Source of the DNA: an uncultured Prevotellaceae bacterium
GTDB lineage: Bacteria > Bacteroidota > Bacteroidia > Bacteroidales > Bacteroidaceae
Reading direction: 5' to 3'
Assembly: GCA_958404085.1 (NCBI GenBank)
Contig: CATXZX010000101.1
Location: forward strand, 1 to 6,751
Length of the DNA: 6,751 nucleotides
In this document: in pieces, positions 1 to 5,484 of the stretch
How the letters are laid out: each line of letters begins with the position of its first letter
Numbering within the stretch: the stretch's first letter is position 1
Made by a program: the position numbers and the translations under genes
Notes under the pieces: generated by a model
What the model was told of the DNA's origin: nothing
Seen by the model: the letters and a program-made list of their open reading frames with translations, nothing else
The model's database searches: none

Positions 1-896
1 CCTTCGTACGCAGCAGCGAAGACATACTTGAGATCCGCCGGCTCATAGACGAACACCGGAGCGACATCCGTATCATTGCAAAAATCGAGAACCAGGAGGG
101 TGTGGACAATATCGACGAGATTCTGGAGGCTGCCGACGGTGTCATGGTGGCGCGCGGCGACTTAGGCATCGAAGTGCCCCAGGAACGTGTTCCCGGCATC
201 CAGCGGAGCCTGGTCAGAAAGGCCATTCTCTGTCACAAGCCGGTCATCGTAGCCACACAGATGCTGCAAAGCATGATACGTAACCCCCGCCCGACCCGTA
301 CCGAAGTGACAGACATCGCCAACGCGGTCTACATGCGTACCGACGCCCTCATGCTAAGCGGCGAGACGGCTTACGGCAGCTATCCGGTCGAAGCCGTCAA
401 AACGATGGCTACCATTGCCTTGCAGGCCGAACTCGATGAATTCACACGCTACGACATCGACATTCCACTGTCCGAGACACCGGACGAGACGGAGTTCTTT
501 GCCAAAGAAGCCGTCATGGCCACGCACACCATGAACCTGCGCGCCATCATCACAGACAGCTACACCGGACGGACGGCACGCTTTGTTTCTTCTTTCCGGG
601 GTAAATGCCCGGTGCTGGCAGTATGCTACAAATCCAAAACAGTCCGTCATCTGGCCCTCTCGTACGGAGTGGAGGCCATCCATCAGCCCATTCCGAGCAG
701 CGGGCACCAATTCCTGCTGGCCGCCCTGCGCAAACTGCTGACCGAGGGGGTTCTTTCTCTCGACGACCGCATCGCTTATCTCGGCAGCCAGATGAAAGAA
801 CAGCGAACATCGTTCATGGAAATGAATACGGTACGGAACTTTTTCGAAGTAGAAGAGGCCAGAAAGCGAAACTATCCCACTTCATGCTACGACTAA
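1..896 (+). CDS. pyk: Pyruvate kinase, C-terminal 297 residues (5' end outside window)
   Basis: Pyruvate kinase transfers phosphate from phosphoenolpyruvate to ADP in the last step of glycolysis, in the cytoplasm. The reading frame is open from base 3, so the GTG at 102 is an internal codon, not the start. Counting from base 3, residues 24-34 match the pyruvate kinase signature IIAKIENQEGV with the active-site Lys27 and metal ligand Glu29. MVARGDLGIE (48-57) carries the second metal ligand Asp53, and VATQMLQSM and MLSGETA follow. From about residue 165 comes the C-terminal domain that often binds allosteric effectors. Family members are about 470-480 residues, so roughly 180 N-terminal residues are missing only because the window begins here. 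The loop before MLSGETA reads YMRTDA where E. coli-type enzymes have LDGTDA. The stop is one base before the next start, so the methyltransferase gene is probably co-transcribed. The family call is very secure. Confidence 0.97.
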   Translation, partial: FVRSSEDILEIRRLIDEHRSDIRIIAKIENQEGVDNIDEILEAADGVMVARGDLGIEVPQERVPGIQRSLVRKAILCHKPVIVATQMLQSMIRNPRPTRTEVTDIANAVYMRTDALMLSGETAYGSYPVEAVKTMATIALQAELDEFTRYDIDIPLSETPDETEFFAKEAVMATHTMNLRAIITDSYTGRTARFVSSFRGKCPVLAVCYKSKTVRHLALSYGVEAIHQPIPSSGHQFLLAALRKLLTEGVLSLDDRIAYLGSQMKEQRTSFMEMNTVRNFFEVEEARKRNYPTSCYD

Positions 897-897
897 G

Positions 898-1548
898 ATG
901 ACTCAGAGCGAAGAACTCGAACAGTATATCCTCTCACACATCGACGCAGAAGACAAATACCTTTACCGGCTCTACCGGCAGACGCATATTCGTCTTCTGC
1001 GTCCCCGTATGGCATCGGGCCACCTTCAGGGTACTCTCCTCAAGATGCTGGTATCGATGATACGTCCGCGGCAAATTCTCGAAATAGGCACTTACACGGG
1101 CTACGCAACCCTTTCCATGGCAGCCGGCCTGCCGGAAGGCGGAAAAATCCGGACGTTCGAAATAAACGACGAGTTGGAAGACTTCACCCGTCCGTGGCTG
1201 GAGGGCTCGCCACGGGCCGACGCCATTCAATTCATCATAGGCGATGTGCTACACCTGCTTCCCGCCATGGCCCGGAAGGAAACGATTGTGTTCGACATGG
1301 CCTTCATCGACGGCGATAAGCGGCAATACCTCGACTACTACGAACTTACGTTGGAACACCTCTCCCCCGGCGGCTACATCTTGGCCGACAACACGCTGTG
1401 GGACGGCCATGTCATCGACCCTGCCTACGACCGGGACCAACAGACCCTGGGTATCCGGCGTTTCAACGACTTCCTGGCTGCCGACACGCGGGTGGAAAAA
1501 GTAATTTTGCCCCTCCGCGACGGCCTGACCCTCATAAGAAAGAAATAA
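898..1548 (+). CDS. SAM-dependent O-methyltransferase (catechol / caffeoyl-CoA type)
   Basis: This 216-residue protein is a class I S-adenosylmethionine methyltransferase of the metal-dependent family that includes catechol and caffeoyl-CoA O-methyltransferases. Visible motifs are the SAM loop LEIGTYTGYAT (61-71), an acidic residue after strand 2 (FEIN, Glu88) that would hold the SAM ribose, IIGD (113-116), and the likely metal ligands Asp138 (FIDGDK) and Asp164-Asn165 (ADNTLWDG). RRFND (187-191) and a C-terminal strand pair complete the fold. Length is typical of bacterial members. The start is the ATG one base after the pyruvate kinase stop; no Shine-Dalgarno sequence is visible, so translation is probably coupled to the upstream gene. 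The substrate cannot be read from the sequence; linkage to pyruvate kinase looks like housekeeping co-transcription rather than a pathway. A terminator lies directly downstream. Confidence 0.93.
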   Translation: MTQSEELEQYILSHIDAEDKYLYRLYRQTHIRLLRPRMASGHLQGTLLKMLVSMIRPRQILEIGTYTGYATLSMAAGLPEGGKIRTFEINDELEDFTRPWLEGSPRADAIQFIIGDVLHLLPAMARKETIVFDMAFIDGDKRQYLDYYELTLEHLSPGGYILADNTLWDGHVIDPAYDRDQQTLGIRRFNDFLAADTRVEKVILPLRDGLTLIRKK

Positions 1549-1572
1549 AAGACGGAGAATGTCCGTTTTTTT
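1547..1572 (+). terminator. Rho-independent terminator after the pyk-methyltransferase unit
   Basis: AAAAGACGGA (1547-1556) pairs with TCCGTTTTTT (1562-1571) around a 5-base loop, giving ten base pairs including one G-T pair, and the 3' arm runs into a tract of seven T (1566-1572). It starts at the methyltransferase stop codon, so it should end the upstream transcript. Its T-tract ends only three bases before the rbfA -7 element. Confidence 0.75.
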
Positions 1573-1575
1573 GTG

Positions 1576-1583
1576 TAATTTTG
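1576..1583 (+). promoter_or_regulatory. Putative -7 element of the rbfA promoter
   Basis: TAATTTTG matches the Bacteroidota -7 consensus TAnnTTTG. It lies 22 bases before the first rbfA ATG and directly behind the terminator T-tract. I see no clear TTTG-type -33 element at the usual distance, because that space is occupied by the terminator stem. The leader that follows is short and AT-rich with no Shine-Dalgarno sequence. Confidence 0.5.
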
Positions 1584-1605
1584 CCTCAATAAGAGTCTGT
1601 TAATA

Positions 1606-1947
1606 ATGAAAAATATGGAAACAACACGACAACAGAAGATAGCCCGTCTCATTCAGAAAGAACTCAGTGACATTTTTCAGAAACAAACACAGTCCATGCA
1701 CGGCGTCCTGGTATCGGTCAGTGCTTGCCGTATCAGTCCGGACATGAGTATTTGCCGCTGCTACTTAAGTATTTTCCCCTCGGGGCGTAGCCAGGAGATT
1801 CTGGGCAACATCAACAAGAACGTCAAGGCTGTCCGTTTCGAACTGGGAACCCGCGTACGCCACCAACTGCGCATCATTCCCGAATTAAAGTTTTTCGTGG
1901 ACGATTCGCTCGACTATATCGAACACATCGACGAACTTCTGAAATAA
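1606..1947 (+). CDS. rbfA: Ribosome-binding factor A
   Basis: RbfA binds the 30S precursor near the 5' end of 16S rRNA and helps late small-subunit maturation and cold adaptation. The 113-residue product has the family's small KH-like fold pattern: helix RQQKIARLIQKELSDIF (8-24), strand VLVSVSACRISPDMSICRCY (34-53), a helix containing NINKNVKAVRFELGTRV (68-84), and the hallmark C-terminal strand and helix RIIPELKFFVDDSLDYIEHI (89-108). Length is usual for the family. A second in-frame ATG at 1615 (METTRQQK) is also plausible: from memory Bacteroides RbfA proteins begin at that point, and it would give a leader length closer to those of the other genes here. It is followed after 16 bases by the permease gene, with which it probably forms an operon. 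Confidence 0.95.
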   Translation: MKNMETTRQQKIARLIQKELSDIFQKQTQSMHGVLVSVSACRISPDMSICRCYLSIFPSGRSQEILGNINKNVKAVRFELGTRVRHQLRIIPELKFFVDDSLDYIEHIDELLK

Positions 1948-1963
1948 CAAATACGGCCCCGAC

Positions 1964-3193
1964 GTGAACTTTCCCTTTTACATTGCCCGCCGCTACCTTT
2001 TTTCGAAAAAGAGCCACAACGTCATCAACATTATTTCGGCCATCTCGACGGGGGGAGTGGCTGTCGCTACGCTGGCTTTGGTCTGTACGTTGTCGGTGTT
2101 CAACGGTTTTCACGACCTGGTGGCCTCTCTTTTCACGGCCTTCGACCCTCAGTTGAAAATTACACCGGCCAAAGGCAAATTCATGTACGCCGACGACCCG
2201 CTCCTGGCCAAGGCCTGTTCGCTTCCGGGCATTGCCGTTTTCTCGAAGTGTCTGGAAGAGCAAGCCCTGTTCCGTTACGAAGGGCGGCAGGCCATGGGTA
2301 TGGTAAAAGGAGTGGACGACCGTTACGAAGCCTGTACCCAAATCCGTTCCCACCTATACGGCACGCAGGACATGACCCTACAGGCCGATGTCCTCAACTA
2401 TGCCATTCCGGGTATCCAGCTTGCCATGCAGCTGGGTATCGGGACACAATTTCCGTCACCGCTCGAAGTGTATGCGCCACGCCACGGCGAACGTATCAAT
2501 CCGGCCAATCCTGCTTCGGGGTTCAACAGCGACGGACTGTACTCGGCCGGCTCCGTATTCATCATCAACCAGAAGAAATACGACGCCCGGTATGTCCTGA
2601 CCTCGCTCAACTTCGCACAGAATCTGTTTGAGCAGCCCGACAAGATATCGTCGGTCGAACTTAAACTGAAGCCGAGCGCCGACACGGAACAAGTCAAGGC
2701 CGAACTGCGCCAGTTGCTGGGCGACCAGTTCCTCGTACGCGACCGCTACGAACAGCAGGAAGACGTGTTCCGCATCATGAAGGTAGAGAAAATGATTGCC
2801 TACCTGTTTCTTACATTCATCCTCATCGTAGCTTGTTTCAACATCATCGGTTCGCTTTCGATGCTCATCATCGACAAGCGCGACGACGTGGCCACACTGC
2901 GCAATCTCGGAGCCGACGACCGGCAGATTACCCGCATCTTTTTATTCGAGGGCCGCATGATTTCCACTTTCGGAGCCGTTCTGGGCATTCTGTCGGGCCT
3001 TGCTCTCTGCTACCTGCAACAGACATTCGGTCTGCTCCGCCTCGGCGAATCGGCCGGCAGCTTCATTGTCGATGCCTACCCCGTCAGCGTCCATCCCGGC
3101 GACATCCTGCTCATATTCTTTACCGTCGTGATTGTGGGTTATCTGTCCGTCTGGTATCCCGTACGTTACCTGACGCGCCGGCTGCTGGCCTGA
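1964..3193 (+). CDS. LolC/LolE-type ABC transporter permease (FtsX/MacB family)
   Basis: This 409-residue inner-membrane protein has the layout of lipoprotein-releasing permeases: a cytoplasmic IARRYLFSKKSHN start (7-19), a first membrane helix (about 20-48), a large periplasmic domain (about 50-275), and an FtsX-type domain with three helices (about 277-302, 329-352, 378-400). The cytoplasmic loop DKRDDVATLRNLGAD (304-318) is typical and would contact the ATPase. In E. coli, LolCDE extracts outer-membrane lipoproteins from the inner membrane and passes them to LolA; a similar role here is inferred. The start is GTG at 1964; the next residues (NFPFYIARRY) match the usual N-terminus and no better ATG exists upstream. 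No LolD ATPase or second permease lies in the window, so its partners must be encoded elsewhere. LolC and LolE cannot be told apart from this sequence alone. Confidence 0.92.
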   Translation: MNFPFYIARRYLFSKKSHNVINIISAISTGGVAVATLALVCTLSVFNGFHDLVASLFTAFDPQLKITPAKGKFMYADDPLLAKACSLPGIAVFSKCLEEQALFRYEGRQAMGMVKGVDDRYEACTQIRSHLYGTQDMTLQADVLNYAIPGIQLAMQLGIGTQFPSPLEVYAPRHGERINPANPASGFNSDGLYSAGSVFIINQKKYDARYVLTSLNFAQNLFEQPDKISSVELKLKPSADTEQVKAELRQLLGDQFLVRDRYEQQEDVFRIMKVEKMIAYLFLTFILIVACFNIIGSLSMLIIDKRDDVATLRNLGADDRQITRIFLFEGRMISTFGAVLGILSGLALCYLQQTFGLLRLGESAGSFIVDAYPVSVHPGDILLIFFTVVIVGYLSVWYPVRYLTRRLLA

Positions 3194-3211
3194 TATTTTC
3201 GATTACGAGCC

Positions 3212-3250
3212 ACAAAAAAACACTTCCGGGCCCCGGAAGTGTTTTTTTGT
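3212..3250. terminator. Bidirectional intrinsic terminator between convergent genes
   Basis: The arms 3212-3229 and 3233-3250 are perfect reverse complements (18 bp) with a three-base loop, GCC. The GC-rich core CTTCCGG/CCGGAAG is flanked by seven A on the left and seven T on the right, so on either strand the hairpin is followed by a U-tract. It lies 18 bases after the permease stop and 19 bases beyond the stop of the opposing beta-barrel gene, so it can end both transcripts. Confidence 0.93.
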
Positions 3251-3269
3251 AAGCTGTCGGCAGATTTTA

Positions 3270-3872
3270 TCAGAAGAAATAACCGACCTGAACCTGCCAC
3301 GTATTCGATTTGAATCCGTTGCTCGAACTCGAGACAAAGTCATAAATTTTACCGAACTTGCTCAACGCGATGTTGTAGGTGGCACCTACTTCCAAATGGC
3401 CGAGCAAACGCGCGCCGACACCTACGTTCCAGGTTGTATTGGCTTCCTTCAGTTTCACACCCTCAAGCAGTTTGTTGCCGATATTATAGCCGAACTGCGG
3501 ACCCGTAGCCAGATAAACGGCAGCAATCGAACCAAAGCCGAACGAGTAACGGAGGTTCAACGGAATCTCGATGGTCTGCAAGTTTTTCGATTCGGATGAG
3601 GATACACCTCCATTGTCTACCTCCATATTCATACGGCGGTTCATGTACTGGACCGAAGCGTCGATACCCAAACCGATGATGGGAAGCGTAAATGTCACCT
3701 TCGGACCGAGAAACCAGCCGCAACGATTTTCAGAATCGAAATTCTTTGATTTGTCAAACGACAGACTTGTGAGGTTCATACCGCCCACTACACCCCATTT
3801 GAACTGTGCATGTGCCTGCGAAGCCCATGCCATAGCCAAAACAAGAGCCAGAATACTAAAAACTCTCTTCAT
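3270..3872 (-). CDS. Outer-membrane beta-barrel protein with signal peptide (PorT/OMP_b-brl type)
   Basis: The 200-residue product begins with a clear Sec signal peptide: MKR, a hydrophobic stretch (5-17), and a signal peptidase I site AHA|Q after residue 22. The mature part is a run of alternating polar and hydrophobic strands rich in Gly, Tyr and Phe, for example FKWGVVGGMNLTSL (24-37), WFLGPKVTFTLPIIGLGIDA (53-72), NLRYSFGFG (106-114) and EVGATYNIALS (161-171). It ends in VQVGYFF, the terminal aromatic residue expected for a barrel inserted by the BAM machinery. This pattern fits the small outer-membrane beta-barrel families common in Bacteroidota, probably eight strands. The substrate or role is unknown; such proteins may be structural or small porins. 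It is transcribed alone from its own promoter and ends at the shared hairpin. Confidence 0.85.
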   Translation of the reverse strand: MKRVFSILALVLAMAWASQAHAQFKWGVVGGMNLTSLSFDKSKNFDSENRCGWFLGPKVTFTLPIIGLGIDASVQYMNRRMNMEVDNGGVSSSESKNLQTIEIPLNLRYSFGFGSIAAVYLATGPQFGYNIGNKLLEGVKLKEANTTWNVGVGARLLGHLEVGATYNIALSKFGKIYDFVSSSSNGFKSNTWQVQVGYFF

Positions 3873-3902
3873 AAATATTAATTTTTAACCTTAATAACCG
3901 TG

Positions 3903-3910
3903 CAAAGATA
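3903..3910 (-). promoter_or_regulatory. Putative -7 element for the beta-barrel gene
   Basis: On the minus strand this reads TATCTTTG, a full match to TAnnTTTG, about 30 bases before the ATG and followed by an A/T-rich leader without a Shine-Dalgarno sequence, as is usual in Bacteroidota. A run of eight T lies just upstream (3913-3920). No convincing TTTG -33 box is seen at the usual spacing. Confidence 0.6.
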
Positions 3911-3941
3911 GTAAAAAAAACATTTTACCGCACGTAAGTGG

Positions 3942-4424
3942 CTATTTTTCCGCCCTATCGTGTTCCGCGACCGGCCCTTTCCTTTGCGAAAAATCATTGA
4001 CTTCACCGTTTTTCAGTTTCACGATGTAATTGCACACCCTCACCGTACAGACTAACTGCCGCACGCCGTTGTATATATTCACGTCCCAGACATGCGTAGA
4101 GCGCCCCCGGTGCAAAATGCGGCACTCGGCCTTCACCGTTTCGCCCATCCGCACGGTTTTCAGATGGTTGCCGCTCACCTGCATGCCTACCACTCCTTCG
4201 TCGGGACCGGCCAGCAGGAGCGACCCCATTCCGGTCACCGTTTCGGCCATAGCCAAGTTGGCGCCCCCGTTCAGGCAGCCGAAGGGCTGGCAGTTACGCT
4301 CCGTACACTTCATCTCTGCACATAGTACATCTCCCTCGCCGGGTAACAGATACATTCCGAGAGTCGAGAACAACGTATGCTGATTTCGTTCATTAATCAG
4401 CCGGGCTAAATCCGGAGTAAGCAT
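3942..4424 (-). CDS. Hotdog-fold thioesterase, PaaI / MenI(YdiI)-like
   Basis: This 160-residue protein belongs to the PaaI branch of hotdog thioesterases, which hydrolyse acyl-CoA thioesters in the cytoplasm. The core motif is QPFGCLNGGANLAMAET (46-62), comparable with QPFGLLHGGASVVLAES in E. coli YdiI/MenI. By that alignment Gln46 and the catalytic carboxylate Glu61 are kept, but the His of HGG is Asn52. VVGMQVSGNHLKTVRMG (78-94) is the usual second motif, and AECRILHRGRSTHVWDVNIY (99-118) follows. A short hydrophilic tail (about 138-160) extends past the family core of roughly 135-140 residues. A role on 1,4-dihydroxy-2-naphthoyl-CoA in menaquinone synthesis is possible because MenI is in this family, but no men gene is nearby, so the substrate is open. 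The gene has its own promoter and diverges from the small unknown gene. Confidence 0.85.
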   Translation of the reverse strand: MLTPDLARLINERNQHTLFSTLGMYLLPGEGDVLCAEMKCTERNCQPFGCLNGGANLAMAETVTGMGSLLLAGPDEGVVGMQVSGNHLKTVRMGETVKAECRILHRGRSTHVWDVNIYNGVRQLVCTVRVCNYIVKLKNGEVNDFSQRKGPVAEHDRAEK

Positions 4425-4455
4425 GATTTTCTATTTTTTAAAAGCGTTTCTGTCG

Positions 4456-4463
4456 CAAAAATA
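4456..4463 (-). promoter_or_regulatory. Putative -7 element of the thioesterase promoter
   Basis: On the minus strand this reads TATTTTTG, a full match to TAnnTTTG, 31 bases before the thioesterase ATG. The expected leader of about 25 bases is AT-rich and lacks a Shine-Dalgarno sequence. A weaker candidate (TACCTTTA, minus strand, 4470-4477) with TTTG 18 bases further upstream is an alternative. Confidence 0.6.
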
Positions 4464-4505
4464 CGGATTTAAAGGTAAGCACGCCGCATTCTTGTCAAAA
4501 CTTTG

Positions 4506-4513
4506 TACCTTTG
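4506..4513 (+). promoter_or_regulatory. Putative -7 element for the 70-residue unknown gene
   Basis: TACCTTTG matches TAnnTTTG exactly. It ends 12 bases before the ATG at 4526, so transcription would begin only some 5-9 bases before the start codon. This argues against the in-frame TTG at 4511, which lies inside the element itself. Its last four bases belong to the palindrome at 4510-4521. No clear -33 box is visible. Confidence 0.6.
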
Positions 4514-4521
4514 CCGGCAAA
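4510..4521. repeat. 12-bp perfect palindrome over the promoter start site
   Basis: TTTGCCGGCAAA is a perfect inverted repeat covering the end of the -7 element and the expected transcription start of the small gene. It could be an operator for a dimeric regulator. A 12-base palindrome is expected about once or twice by chance in a window of this size, so only its position makes it notable. Confidence 0.35.
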
Positions 4522-4525
4522 AAAC

Positions 4526-4738
4526 ATGAGTGACGGAAACTACAACCGCAGCCATCTGCCCCGCAACAACTATCAAAGCGGCGTCCGCGCCGGCAAAGCG
4601 TCCGAACGCGTTCACGCCCTGAACACGTTTGTCTCACTTATCGAGAAACATTTCCCCAACCTTTCCGACGAGGAACGCAATACGTTGCAACGCACTTTCC
4701 ACGCCATGCTCAACGGCACTACACCTCCGTCCGAATAG
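4526..4738 (+). CDS. Small protein of unknown function, 70 residues
   Basis: I do not recognise a named family. The ATG at 4526 is chosen because a good -7 promoter element lies just upstream and covers the only earlier in-frame start (TTG at 4511). The product is hydrophilic with no signal peptide or membrane segment, so cytoplasmic. The N-terminal third is basic and rich in Asn and Arg (YNRSHLPRNNYQSGVRAGKA, 6-25), suggesting an extended or nucleic-acid-contacting segment. The rest is amphipathic and likely helical (HALNTFVSLIEKHF, 35-48; SDEERNTLQRTFHAML, 52-67). I have an impression that similar short proteins with YNR-LP-NYQSG-RAGKA occur in other Bacteroidales, but cannot verify it. The leader is nearly absent. 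Its last 20 bases overlap the end of the convergent HAD gene. The promoter, codon use like its neighbours and a full open frame support a real gene. Confidence 0.75.
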   Translation: MSDGNYNRSHLPRNNYQSGVRAGKASERVHALNTFVSLIEKHFPNLSDEERNTLQRTFHAMLNGTTPPSE

Positions 4739-5411
4739 CCCGGGGATTGTTCAGACCATCTATGTAAGTCACGATTCCGGCTGGCGTATCAATCAGATTG
4801 ACAGCACCGTTTTCCTTCAGAAAAGCGGCATCGCGGAATCCCCACGTCACCGACAGACAACGGACTCCGGCATCGGCGGCTGTCCGGATATCCACCTCCG
4901 AATCGCCCACATACAATGCTTCGTCAGGTCTGGCTCCCAATTGCCGAAGCGCCTCGTACACCATGTCAGGACTGGGCTTGCGCCGGAGCATAGGTCCTTC
5001 GCCTATCGCCACATCTACGTCGTCGGCAAAAAAACGGCGATAAAGTTCCGTCACGGCTTCCTGCATTTTGTTCGACACAATGCCTATCTTCAGTCCCCGT
5101 TCCTTCAGTTTTGCCAACATGGGACGGATGCCCTCGTACAGGTCGGTACGACACATGCTATGAGCCAAGTAATACGCCCTGAACACGGCAAATACCTGTT
5201 CGAAGCAATCCAATTCTGCCTTCTCGCCCACAGCCCGTTCCATCAGGACGCGTATGCCATTTCCCAAAAAACTGCGCACCTCGTCACGGCTGCGCCCGGG
5301 CAGTCCATACAAAAGCAATGCGTGATTCACCGCAGCGGCCAAATCATCCAACGTATCGAGCAGTGTTCCGTCCAGGTCGAACAAAACAACTTTTAATCCG
5401 GACTTATCCAT
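4719..5411 (-). CDS. HAD-superfamily phosphatase, phosphoglycolate phosphatase-like
   Basis: The 230-residue product is a class I haloacid dehalogenase hydrolase resembling Gph, which removes phosphate from 2-phosphoglycolate. All four HAD motifs are present: VVLFDLDGTLLDT (8-20) with nucleophile Asp12 and acid/base Asp14; Ser113 in GIVSNK; Lys145 in RRKPSPDM; and GDSEVD (169-174) with metal-binding Asp170 and Asp174. A helical cap (about 22-90) sits between motifs I and II, as in the Gph group. The frame extends upstream to a TTG at 5441, but the ATG at 5411 is preferred because it has a strong Shine-Dalgarno sequence and places motif I at the usual distance from the N-terminus. It follows the glycosyltransferase genes by 73 bases with no promoter seen between. 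Pyrophosphatase (PpaX-like) or sugar-phosphate activity is possible instead. Its 3' end overlaps the convergent small gene. Confidence 0.88.
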   Translation of the reverse strand: MDKSGLKVVLFDLDGTLLDTLDDLAAAVNHALLLYGLPGRSRDEVRSFLGNGIRVLMERAVGEKAELDCFEQVFAVFRAYYLAHSMCRTDLYEGIRPMLAKLKERGLKIGIVSNKMQEAVTELYRRFFADDVDVAIGEGPMLRRKPSPDMVYEALRQLGARPDEALYVGDSEVDIRTAADAGVRCLSVTWGFRDAAFLKENGAVNLIDTPAGIVTYIDGLNNPRAIRTEV

Positions 5412-5417
5412 CGTTTC

Positions 5418-5426
5418 ACTCCTTCC
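5418..5426 (-). promoter_or_regulatory. Strong Shine-Dalgarno site deciding the HAD start
   Basis: The minus strand reads GGAAGGAGT about seven bases before the ATG at 5411, a near-ideal complement to the 16S rRNA tail. None of the other starts in the window has one. It supports ATG 5411 over the in-frame TTG at 5441. Confidence 0.7.
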
Positions 5427-5484
5427 ATTCTTCAACGGCAACGCCGCACAGGCTTTCTATGTTTGTCCCGCCGGCGACAACCAC

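Noticed and set aside
102..896. A separate gene starting with GTG at 102
   Set aside because: The same frame is open from base 3 and the upstream residues, including the active-site Lys motif, are pyruvate kinase; the GTG is internal.
1502..1509. TAATTTTG, a second -7-like match near the end of the methyltransferase gene
   Set aside because: It lies inside coding sequence, and the terminator at 1547-1572 would stop any transcript before rbfA. The shared string GTAATTTTGCC at 1501 and 1575 is probably coincidence.
1874..2353. Minus-strand open frame of 159 codons opposite rbfA and the permease
   Set aside because: It overlaps two well-supported genes and encodes no recognisable domain.
3913..3920. 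T-tract after the thioesterase stop as a terminator
   Set aside because: On the minus strand only a very weak stem (about four base pairs) precedes the eight T; it is more likely AT-rich promoter DNA of the beta-barrel gene.
4629..5396. Long + strand open frame (255 codons) opposite the HAD gene
   Set aside because: It is antisense to a gene with all four HAD motifs and its translation shows no recognisable family pattern; it is a shadow frame.
5463..5480. Inverted repeat TTGTC...GACAA between the GT2 and HAD genes
   Set aside because: The stem is only five base pairs, and on the minus strand, where the genes lie, no T-tract follows it. The T-run on the other side serves no + strand gene.
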